Origin: CAZJWC01 sp964550125 | GTDB taxonomy: Bacteria; Bacillota; Clostridia; Christensenellales; Borkfalkiaceae | Length of the DNA stretch: 64,000 nt | Direction: 5' to 3' | Assembly: GCA_964550125.1 (NCBI GenBank) | Contig: CAZJWC010000001.1 | Span: 248,001-312,000, forward strand | In this document: piece after piece, positions 53,938 to 60,891 of the stretch | Layout: every line of letters begins with the position of its first letter | Position numbering within the stretch: position 1 is the stretch's first letter | Made by a program: the position numbers and the translations under genes | Notes under the pieces: model-generated | The model's input: only the letters and a program-made list of their open reading frames with translations | Told to the model about the DNA's origin: nothing | The model's database searches: none

Positions 53938-54828
53938 TTAATATTCTATCTTAAAATAATCTAACCATGCTTTGTATCTGTCTTGACAAGATAGGCAAGT
54001 ATCAATTAAATATCCTTTTTCATTTTTCCAATCTTTTAGTCCACGATAATAAAATAGTTTGTGGTCTTCGTCGATTATAAATGGAACAATATTATTTGCC
54101 AAGCAGTCCTTAAACATTAAAAGCCTTCCAACTCGACCATTACCATCTTGGAAAGGGTGGATAGATTCAAAGTTTTTATGGAATTCTAATATTTGCTCAA
54201 AACTTTTTTGTTCAATAGCATTATATCCATTTAAAAGTTTTTTCATTTCTTCTTTTACATTTTCTGGCTGACAAGTTTCTTCACCACCAACTTCGTTTGG
54301 AAGTTTTTTGTAATCACCAACATTAAACCAATCTTTTCTGCTGTCGCTTGTTCCGTTTTTAAGGATAAAATGCAATTCTTTTATCATTGATTCGGTGAGT
54401 GGTTTTATTGCATTATCAATTATATAGTCAACACACTTAAAGTGGTTTGCAGTTTCAACTACATCATCAACATTGATTGTTCCTTTTTCTATACCAATAG
54501 TGTTTGTTTCAAAGATATATCTTGTTTGTTCGTGAGTTAAAGTGCTACCTTCAATATGATTTGAGTTGTAGGTAAGTTCAATTTGTGTTTTGTGATAAAT
54601 ACCACCATTAAGTTTCATATCTTTCTGCTCTTTCAAGATATTCAATAATGGATTATCGCTGAATTGTTTTTTGCTTTCTCTGTCTGGTTTTACAGCGTCT
54701 GCAGGAACGTTCCATGTTTTACCAGTCAAAAATGCACCCGGGATTCTACCTTGAGCACAATAATTTCTAACCATTCTATCTGACATATTCCATTTTTTTG
54801 CAATTTCTGTCACCGATACAAAATTCAT
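53938..54828 (-). CDS. Fic-domain protein (AMPylase type) with N-terminal DNA-binding domain
   Basis: 296 residues. The first 50 residues form a MerR/excisionase-like winged helix (VSVTEIAKKWNMSDRMVRNY, then GRIPGAFLTGKTW). The Fic catalytic motif HPFQDGNGRVGR starts at His224 and is complete. An inhibitory-helix motif of the (S/T)xxxEG type is seen at Ser89-Gly94 (SNHIEG), the position expected for a self-inhibited class II Fic. Such proteins transfer AMP to target hydroxyls; the target is unknown. Its promoter holds two matching dyads, fitting autoregulation by the N-terminal domain. Confidence 0.9.
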   Translation of the reverse strand: MNFVSVTEIAKKWNMSDRMVRNYCAQGRIPGAFLTGKTWNVPADAVKPDRESKKQFSDNPLLNILKEQKDMKLNGGIYHKTQIELTYNSNHIEGSTLTHEQTRYIFETNTIGIEKGTINVDDVVETANHFKCVDYIIDNAIKPLTESMIKELHFILKNGTSDSRKDWFNVGDYKKLPNEVGGEETCQPENVKEEMKKLLNGYNAIEQKSFEQILEFHKNFESIHPFQDGNGRVGRLLMFKDCLANNIVPFIIDEDHKLFYYRGLKDWKNEKGYLIDTCLSCQDRYKAWLDYFKIEY

Positions 54829-54856
54829 CTACATAACCCCAATTTTGTTTTTTATA

Positions 54857-54919
54857 ATTATATTCCATTACCGGAAATTTGTCAACCAACTTATTGAAAT
54901 ATTGTTTCCTATAGTGGAA
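54857..54919 (-). promoter_or_regulatory. fic promoter with two TTCC-N6-GGAA operators
   Basis: Minus-strand TTGACA (54880-54885), 17 bases, TATAAT (54857-54862). Two dyads of the same form, TTCC-N6-GGAA, lie at 54863-54876 (inside the spacer, touching the -10 box) and 54906-54919 (upstream of the -35 box). Their centres are 43 bp apart, close to four helical turns, so a regulator could bind both on one face and loop or bridge across the promoter. Confidence 0.75.
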
Positions 54920-54990
54920 TTGTTATACATATATTTAATAAAAACTATATTAAACTCAATGATAATGTTTATGAAATTTTAAATAGATAT

Positions 54991-55027
54991 TGGTTTGGAA
55001 TAATTATTAAAAAATTATCCCAAACCA
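54991..55027. repeat. 15-bp inverted repeat upstream of fic
   Basis: TGGTTTGGAATAATT (54991-55005) pairs with AATTATCCCAAACCA (55013-55027), one mismatch, around 7 bases. It lies between the tRNA terminator and the fic promoter. No clear T-run follows it in either direction. Confidence 0.6.
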
Positions 55028-55047
55028 CTCTTTACTGAAAAATAAAA

Positions 55048-55074
55048 CGAACCTTGAGTTAAACTCAAGGTTCG
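55048..55074 (-). terminator. Terminator of tRNA-Leu
   Basis: CGAACCTTGAGTT (55048-55060) is perfectly complementary to AACTCAAGGTTCG (55062-55074), with further A/T pairs outside and a T-rich tail on the minus strand. It ends the tRNA transcript 14 bases after the CCA. Confidence 0.85.
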
Positions 55075-55088
55075 TTTTATTCTTATAG

Positions 55089-55170
55089 TGGTGCGGAATA
55101 AAGGACTTGAACCTTCACGGTTGCCCAACGGATTCTAAGTCCGTCGCGTCTGCCATTCCGCCAATTCCGC
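55089..55170 (-). tRNA. tRNA-Leu (anticodon UAG), CCA encoded
   Basis: On the minus strand the acceptor strands GCGGAAT (55164-55170) and ATTCCGC (55093-55099) pair over 7 bp, followed by discriminator A and an encoded CCA (55089-55091). The anticodon arm GACGGA-CTTAGAA-TCCGTT shows anticodon TAG, read as leucine CUA. The T-arm GAAGG-TTCAAGT-CCTTT and a short class II variable arm are visible. Total length 82 with CCA. Confidence 0.93.
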
Positions 55171-55203
55171 ACTCAATTTGCTTGAATATAGTAACCCTTT
55201 TTT

Positions 55204-55315
55204 AAAAAAAAATCAACTGTTTTTATAAGCAATTTTAAAATTTCTTTAAAAAACTTTTTCAAGTAAAAAATATTGTTAAATTATTATAGGAGTTGCACGC
55301 AACTCCTTTAATAGT
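55204..55315. repeat. Direct repeat copy 1 flanking the glycosyltransferase gene
   Basis: About 112 bp that match 56664-56773 with only a few differences (one 1-base indel and about five substitutions), 1459 bp apart. Each copy ends in a perfect 9-bp hairpin with arms AGGAGTTGC and GCAACTCCT (here 55288-55307). The word CTCAATTTG also precedes both copies. The pair brackets the glycosyltransferase gene. Confidence 0.9.
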
Positions 55316-55372
55316 CAATAGAGAAATTTAAGTCAAAAATGCCGAACAAAAATTTTTCTCCCTAAAATTCAA

Positions 55373-55399
55373 AAAAGCCCTTGAAAAATCAAGGCTTTT
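55373..55399 (-). terminator. Terminator downstream of the glycosyltransferase gene
   Basis: AAAAGCC-C-TTGA (55373-55384) pairs with TCAAGGCTTTT (55389-55399), one bulged base, followed by T-runs on the minus strand. It lies about 110 bases after the glycosyltransferase stop; the stretch between them and the repeat holds nothing else I can name. Confidence 0.7.
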
Positions 55400-55505
55400 C
55401 GGGGCGATATCGTTTTTTGTCGTCCTTTATTGATAATACCACAAGCACTTTTAAGGATGCCAAAAAAAACTCCGGTGTTCACAGCATTGGTTTAGCAGTC
55501 TTTCT

Positions 55506-56612
55506 TTATATTTTTAAAAGTCGGCAATATTTCTTCCAATGTCCGTAATTTTTATTTTTGATATATCTTTCCAATGGTTTCAATTTAACATCCGTTACGG
55601 TGAAACTATCATCAAAGGTTTTGCATACAAAGTTCGATATAACTATGAAAATATCTTTCAACACATCTTCACCCAACATTTGCGTTCTGCTAAAAGTTAA
55701 ATATGACATCAGTATGATGTAATCATAATATTCTTTGGTATTTTTCAATCCAAGCCCAAAACGGTCCTCGTGTAACGCCAATGTTATATATAACGAATCT
55801 ATCGCTTTGGGACTTTTTCGTGAAGTTTGAGTGATTCCTTTAGGATTTATTCGATGATAATAAACATACTCAGAACATGCTTTCACAGTGTTGATTTTTC
55901 CTGATATGATTTGCTTTACAATGGAATCTTCAAACCAAAATTTTTCCGGAAAACATACCGTTTCAAAACACTCTGTTTTAAACAATTTTCCCCACGGATA
56001 ACCTTTATAATTATTGATTGTATTTTTAACTTTGCGAATCACCTTTCCGTTTTCGGTAACAACATAGTGATTTCCAATAACGATATCTGCCAAAGAAGTC
56101 TCGGCTAACAAGAACATTGCCTCTATTCCATTCCATGAAATATAATCATCCGAATCTACAAAGCAAATATATTTACCTTTTATATTCTTTAATCCTGCAT
56201 TTCTGGCACCCGAAAATCCTTTATTGCTTTGAGTAATAATTTCTACTTCGGGTATATCTGTATATTCGTTTAATATAATTGATGTTTTATCCGTTGAACC
56301 ATCGTTGACAATCGTCAAACGGTATGTAATATTCTTTTTAGGAAGCACAATAGAATCAATACATCGTTTTATATATTTTTCCACATTGTAAGCCGGAACA
56401 ATGAAATGAATATCGGCTTGTTCGGTAATCATATTTTTTGTAATACAGGATGATTTAGGATTAAGTGATATCGCTTCCAATCTTTTTTCTGCCAAATGAC
56501 ACGCATAATCATCCGTTTCGATTATTTCCGATGACAGACGATTAACTATGATGCTGGGGTTGATATGTGCTACATATAACGCTTTTCTAACCCAATTTAT
56601 TAAATCCAGCAT
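55506..56612 (-). CDS. Family 2 glycosyltransferase
   Basis: 368 residues. After a 65-residue N-terminal extension a GT-A fold starts: HFIVPAYNVEKYIKRCIDSI, the nucleotide motif NDGSTD, NKGFSGARNAGL and the metal-binding VDSDDYISW. This order is that of GT2 enzymes adding sugars to surface polysaccharide or glycopeptide; donor and acceptor are unknown. No signal or membrane span. It stands alone, not in a polysaccharide cluster, between two repeats of about 110 bp. Codons such as CTG, GCG, TCG and ACG look more frequent than in neighbours, suggesting transfer. GGAG precedes ATG 56612; a 15-codon frame with GAGGTGG (start 56648) overlaps its start. Confidence 0.9.
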   Translation of the reverse strand: MLDLINWVRKALYVAHINPSIIVNRLSSEIIETDDYACHLAEKRLEAISLNPKSSCITKNMITEQADIHFIVPAYNVEKYIKRCIDSIVLPKKNITYRLTIVNDGSTDKTSIILNEYTDIPEVEIITQSNKGFSGARNAGLKNIKGKYICFVDSDDYISWNGIEAMFLLAETSLADIVIGNHYVVTENGKVIRKVKNTINNYKGYPWGKLFKTECFETVCFPEKFWFEDSIVKQIISGKINTVKACSEYVYYHRINPKGITQTSRKSPKAIDSLYITLALHEDRFGLGLKNTKEYYDYIILMSYLTFSRTQMLGEDVLKDIFIVISNFVCKTFDDSFTVTDVKLKPLERYIKNKNYGHWKKYCRLLKI

Positions 56613-56663
56613 AACATTACTCCATCACATTTCTTAAATGCACTCATATTCCACCTCAATTTG

Positions 56664-56773
56664 AAAAAAAATCAACTGTTTTTATAAGCAATTTTAAAAT
56701 TTGTTTAAAAAACTTTTTTAGTAAAAAATCTTGTTAAATTATTATAGGAGTTGCAAGCAACTCCTTTAATAAT
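56664..56773. repeat. Direct repeat copy 2 flanking the glycosyltransferase gene
   Basis: The second copy of the repeat described at 55204-55315. It lies between the MORN gene stop and the glycosyltransferase start, and includes the AGGAGTTGC/GCAACTCCT hairpin (56746-56765). Being next to MORN, it may be the original 3' flank of that gene, copied when the glycosyltransferase segment arrived. Confidence 0.9.
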
Positions 56774-56797
56774 CATTTGTATAATAAACTCATAAAT

Positions 56798-58093
56798 TTA
56801 TGATTGTTTATCCTTTTTTCTTTGTCTTTTTGTAAGACGGCCTTTATTCCAATAACCGTAAATACACTTATTTTTAGCACTATACAAAGCACCTAGGCCA
56901 TGCATCCTACCATTTTTCCACTCGCCCTCATATCTTGAGCCGTTTGTAAAATAGTATTTACCAAAACCTGAACGTCTTCCTTCAACTAATCCACCCTCAT
57001 ATCTTGAGCCGTCAGAAAAACAATATACGCCTTGACCATGAATAAAGTTGTTTTGCCACTCACCATCATAACAATCGCCCGAGGTATAGATAATTCTTCC
57101 TTTACCATGGCGTTTGTTATTCATCCACTCGCCTTCATAATATGTTCCGTCTTTATAGTGCATAATTCCAAGACCGTTCATAGCACCATTTACGATAGTA
57201 CCCTCAAACTTATCTCCAGTTGATAGATTATAGATACCAACGTTAGGATTTTGAGCCAATCTCTCTTTAAAGGTCATTGTACTAGAATCATTATTTGTTG
57301 CTTGGGTAGATGAAATAGGTGCTAAACTTGTTGTAGCAGGCATTGTTGTATTTGCACTTCCCGTATTTACCGAAGTTGGACCTTCAAAAGTTTTAGTGAT
57401 TATTTTTTCACCATTTCTCCACTCACACTCATATCCAGTTCCATTTACAGCCTTATAAACGCCAATACCTACATTTCTACCGTCTTGCCACTCACCTTCA
57501 TAAACATCGCCATTACGGTAAAAATATGAGCCTTTGCCGTTCATCCTTCCACCTAGCCAACCACCACTGTAACTATCACCGTTTGCAAACATATAAGTTC
57601 CACAGTCAGCCATTTTTCCGTTAATCCACTCGCAGATATATCTATCTCCATTTGTATAGTAATATGTACCTACACCTATGTAGATATCATCAACCCACTC
57701 GCCTTCATATTTATCGCCCGATCTGTAAACGAAAATACCTTTGCCGGATTTTTTGTTATCTCTCCACTCACAATCATAATACTCGCCAGTAGGATAATAA
57801 AAGATACCTTTCCCAAAGAACATACCATTTTGCCACTCACCACGATATATAGTACCATTAACGAAGTTTTTTTGACCAAAGCCCGAAATAATACCATTTA
57901 CAAATTGTCCCTTATAAAAGTCGCCCGTAGCATAAGTTAACTTGCCCATTCCATGAAAAACACCGTTCTCAAACTGTCCCACATAGACATCACCTGTTAC
58001 TTGCTGAAAACTACCATTACCGTGAGGTATGTTTTCTGCATTTACTTCTCCTTGGTAAATACCACCCTTAAATTGAATTTGTACCTCTTTCAT
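56798..58093 (-). CDS. MORN-repeat protein with about 15 repeats
   Basis: 431 residues, nearly all made of 23-residue MORN repeats of the form YxGEWxxGxxxGxGxxxxxxG. Ten repeats fill residues 1 to about 238, a Ser/Thr/Ala-rich linker spans about 240-290, and five more repeats follow, ending in a basic tail KRQRKKDKQS. No signal peptide or membrane span. MORN repeats form a beta-hairpin rod and in other proteins bind lipids or partner proteins; the role here is unknown. Strong GGAGG ribosome site. Internal repeat structure makes it prone to copy-number change. Confidence 0.9.
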   Translation of the reverse strand: MKEVQIQFKGGIYQGEVNAENIPHGNGSFQQVTGDVYVGQFENGVFHGMGKLTYATGDFYKGQFVNGIISGFGQKNFVNGTIYRGEWQNGMFFGKGIFYYPTGEYYDCEWRDNKKSGKGIFVYRSGDKYEGEWVDDIYIGVGTYYYTNGDRYICEWINGKMADCGTYMFANGDSYSGGWLGGRMNGKGSYFYRNGDVYEGEWQDGRNVGIGVYKAVNGTGYECEWRNGEKIITKTFEGPTSVNTGSANTTMPATTSLAPISSTQATNNDSSTMTFKERLAQNPNVGIYNLSTGDKFEGTIVNGAMNGLGIMHYKDGTYYEGEWMNNKRHGKGRIIYTSGDCYDGEWQNNFIHGQGVYCFSDGSRYEGGLVEGRRSGFGKYYFTNGSRYEGEWKNGRMHGLGALYSAKNKCIYGYWNKGRLTKRQRKKDKQS

Positions 58094-58145
58094 TTCCTTC
58101 CTCCACTTGTTTTATGGATTTTTTGAGTATATCTTGGTAGATTGA

Positions 58146-58174
58146 TTATATCATACTATACTGCAAAAATCAAT
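58146..58174 (-). promoter_or_regulatory. Promoter of the MORN gene
   Basis: Minus-strand TTGATT (58169-58174), 17 bases, TATAAT (58146-58151). It diverges from the DUF1846 promoter about 80 bp away. Confidence 0.7.
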
Positions 58175-58251
58175 AGTACTTTTAAATTTTTCATCTACCT
58201 TTTTTATTTTACTTAAAAGTAGAAAAATTTATAAAAAAACAATGCATTTAC

Positions 58252-58280
58252 TTGAAAACAAAAAGGGGATTTGTTATAAT
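58252..58280 (+). promoter_or_regulatory. Promoter of the DUF1846-asnA operon
   Basis: Plus-strand TTGAAA (58252-58257), 17 bases, TATAAT (58275-58280). The ATG follows 50 bases later with AAGAGG in front. Confidence 0.75.
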
Positions 58281-58330
58281 AATACGGTATTTTTAAATGA
58301 GAAGTATTATTATAAAGTTAAGAGGTAGTT

Positions 58331-59818
58331 ATGCTTAAATTGGGTTTTGATAATGACAAATATGTTAGTATGCAATCTCAACACATCAAGGAGAGGATTG
58401 CTAGTTTCGGTGGAAAACTATATTTAGAGTTTGGTGGAAAACTTTTTGACGATTACCATGCTTCAAGAGTTTTGCCCGGTTTTCAGCCTGACAGTAAACT
58501 TAAAATGCTTTTACAACTTAAAAATCAAGCTGAAATTATAATCGTTATCAACGCTGACGACATTGAAAAAAATAAAATTCGTGGCGATTTAGGTATTACT
58601 TACGACTTAGATGTATTACGCTTGATTGACGCTTTTAGAAGTGTCGACTTATATGTTGGTTCTGTCGTACTAACTAGATTCACTGGTCAAAAAAATGCTT
58701 CTACTTTTCAAGAAAAACTTGAAAATCTTGGCATTAAAGTTTATAAGCATTACCCCATACAAGGTTACCCCTCAAACACAGACCTTATTGTTAGTGATGA
58801 AGGTTACGGAAAAAACGACTATGTTGAAACTTCAAGAGAATTAGTTGTAGTTACAGCACCCGGTCCAGGCTCTGGAAAAATGGCAGTTTGCCTATCTCAA
58901 CTTTATCACGAACATAAGCGTGGTATCAAAGCAGGCTATGCTAAATTTGAAACTTTTCCCATTTGGAATTTACCCTTAAAGCACCCTGTAAATGAAGCGT
59001 ACGAGGCTGCAACGGTTGACTTGAACGATGTTAATATGATTGACCCTTTTCATCTTTCAGCATACAACGAGGTCGCAGTCAACTATAATAGAGATGTTGA
59101 AATTTTCCCCGTTGTAGACGCAATGTTCAAAAAGATTTGGGGCAGTTCGCCATACAAATCTCCTACGGATATGGGCGTAAATATGGCAGGAAACTGCATT
59201 ATTGATGACGATGTTGTTTGTCAAGCCTCAAAGCAAGAAATTATTAGGCGTTATTATGATGAAAAATGTTTAGAGAGGAAAGAGGGTGTAAAGAAAGATG
59301 AGGAACTTGTTAAACTTGAAATTCTTATGCGTCAAGCAGAAATTTCAAGCGATAATAGACCTGTAATTAAGGCAGCATTAGACAGAGCAGAAGAAACAGG
59401 AGAGCCTGCAGTAGCGTTACAACTACACAACGGAAAAATCGTTACAGGTAGAACATCAGACCTATTGGGTTCATCAGCAGCAGCATTGCTAAACGCACTA
59501 AAAGAACTTGGCAAAATTGATGACGACATGTATTTATTATCGCCCGTAGTAATTGAACCCATACAAAAATTAAAGACAAAAAATTTAGGTAGTAAAAACC
59601 CTAGACTGCATACTGATGAGATTTTAATTACTCTTTCGATAAGCGCTGCAACCTCACCCGTTGCTGCAAGAGCATTAAAAAATCTTGACAAGCTTAAAGG
59701 CTGTGAAATGCACTCAACAGTTATACTTTCACATGTTGATGAAAAAACGCTTAAAAAACTAGGTATAAATTTAACTTGCGAACCTAAATATAGCACAAAA
59801 AAACTATACAATCCTTAA
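58331..59818 (+). CDS. DUF1846 (UPF0371) family protein
   Basis: 495 residues, the usual length of this conserved Firmicutes family. Recognised from the start LGFDNDKYVSMQSQHIKERI, YLEFGGKLFDDYHASRVLPG, a phosphate-loop-like TAPGPGSGKMAVCLSQLYHE and GVNMAGNCIIDDD. The P-loop-like segment suggests nucleotide use, but I know of no established reaction. It precedes asnA by 27 bases on the same transcript. The antisense open frame within its 3' part is a shadow. Confidence 0.9.
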   Translation: MLKLGFDNDKYVSMQSQHIKERIASFGGKLYLEFGGKLFDDYHASRVLPGFQPDSKLKMLLQLKNQAEIIIVINADDIEKNKIRGDLGITYDLDVLRLIDAFRSVDLYVGSVVLTRFTGQKNASTFQEKLENLGIKVYKHYPIQGYPSNTDLIVSDEGYGKNDYVETSRELVVVTAPGPGSGKMAVCLSQLYHEHKRGIKAGYAKFETFPIWNLPLKHPVNEAYEAATVDLNDVNMIDPFHLSAYNEVAVNYNRDVEIFPVVDAMFKKIWGSSPYKSPTDMGVNMAGNCIIDDDVVCQASKQEIIRRYYDEKCLERKEGVKKDEELVKLEILMRQAEISSDNRPVIKAALDRAEETGEPAVALQLHNGKIVTGRTSDLLGSSAAALLNALKELGKIDDDMYLLSPVVIEPIQKLKTKNLGSKNPRLHTDEILITLSISAATSPVAARALKNLDKLKGCEMHSTVILSHVDEKTLKKLGINLTCEPKYSTKKLYNP

Positions 59819-59845
59819 CTATAAATATTTTTAGGAGAAACTTTT

Positions 59846-60850
59846 ATGAAAACAATTGTTCCCGAGGGATACAAATCGAAACTTTCAACCTACGATACTC
59901 AAAGTGCAATCGGCACGCTAAAAAGAATTTTTGAAGACAAACTTTGCCACTCTTTGAATTTAAAAAGAGTATCTGCCCCTTTATTTGTTACACCTGAAAG
60001 TGGCTTAAACGATAACTTAAATGGCTATGAAAGACCGGTAACTTTTGATATTTTAAATACTACTGACACAGCAGAAATCATACACTCCCTTGCTAAGTGG
60101 AAAAGGATGGCTCTACTTAAATATAACTTTAGAAACGGCGAGGGTATTTATACTGATATGAACGCTATTCGTAGAGATGACGATATGGATAACATACACT
60201 CTATCTATGTTGACCAATGGGACTGGGAAAAAGTTATCTGTAAAGAAATAAGAAATGAAGAATATCTAAAAAAGACAGTTCAATCAATCGTTGACGCCAT
60301 TGTTGATACTAAAGACTACATAAATGGTTTATACCCCGAACTTGAATATAAACTTGAAAGAAAAGTAACTTTTGTTACAAGCCAAGAACTTGAAGATATG
60401 TATCCCATATTCACTCCAAAGCAAAGAGAATATGAATATGCAAAACTTCATAAAACGATATTCATTATGCAAATAGGCGACACTTTAAAGTCAGGCAAAA
60501 AGCATGACGGCAGAGCACCTGACTATGACGACTGGAAATTGAACGGAGATTTACTTTTTTATAATGAAACTTTAGATATTGCCTTTGAAATATCTTCAAT
60601 GGGTATCCGTGTAGATGAAAAATCAATGGATTATCAACTAAACAAGGCTGGATTTAACGATAGAAGAAATCTTACCTTCCACAAAATGTTACTCAACGGC
60701 GAATTACCTTTAACGATAGGCGGTGGTATAGGTCAATCAAGACTATCAATGCTAATTTTAGAAAAGGCACATATCGGTGAAGTACAAGTTTCAATTTGGG
60801 ACGAAGAAACAAAAGAAACCTGCAAAAAAGCAGGAATTGAATTACTATAA
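59846..60850 (+). CDS. asnA: Aspartate-ammonia ligase (asparagine synthetase A)
   Basis: 334 residues. Makes asparagine from aspartate, ATP and free ammonia; it is related to class II aminoacyl-tRNA synthetases and has no glutaminase domain. Visible are the AsnA segments SAPLFVTPESGLNDNLNG, ERPVTFDI, NAIRRDDDMDNIHSIYVDQW, AFEISSMGIRVD and TIGGGIGQSRLSML. RBS AGGAGA precedes the ATG. Presence of an ammonia-only amidation enzyme fits a cell that can rely on free ammonia, as also inferred for its carbamoyl-phosphate synthase. Confidence 0.97.
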   Translation: MKTIVPEGYKSKLSTYDTQSAIGTLKRIFEDKLCHSLNLKRVSAPLFVTPESGLNDNLNGYERPVTFDILNTTDTAEIIHSLAKWKRMALLKYNFRNGEGIYTDMNAIRRDDDMDNIHSIYVDQWDWEKVICKEIRNEEYLKKTVQSIVDAIVDTKDYINGLYPELEYKLERKVTFVTSQELEDMYPIFTPKQREYEYAKLHKTIFIMQIGDTLKSGKKHDGRAPDYDDWKLNGDLLFYNETLDIAFEISSMGIRVDEKSMDYQLNKAGFNDRRNLTFHKMLLNGELPLTIGGGIGQSRLSMLILEKAHIGEVQVSIWDEETKETCKKAGIELL

Positions 60851-60861
60851 TACAGAAAAAT

Positions 60862-60883
60862 AAGGCTCTCAAAAGAGAGCCTT
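60862..60883. terminator. Bidirectional terminator between asnA and the CotH-like gene
   Basis: AAGGCTCTC (60862-60870), AAAA loop, GAGAGCCTT (60875-60883), followed by T-rich sequence on the plus strand. It serves two converging genes, whose stops lie 11 and 8 bases away. Confidence 0.88.
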
Positions 60884-60891
60884 ATTATTTT

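Noticed and set aside
56612..56648. 15-codon frame with GAGGTGG overlapping the glycosyltransferase start
   Set aside because: It could be a leader peptide or remnant, but its length and sequence give no support beyond the ribosome site.
55089..56773. Integrative element at tRNA-Leu
   Set aside because: The flanking repeats do not contain the tRNA 3' end, there is no integrase, and the segment holds a single glycosyltransferase gene.
59332..59811. Long antisense frame within the DUF1846 gene
   Set aside because: It lies wholly inside a conserved gene, has no family resemblance and no ribosome site; a shadow of codon use.
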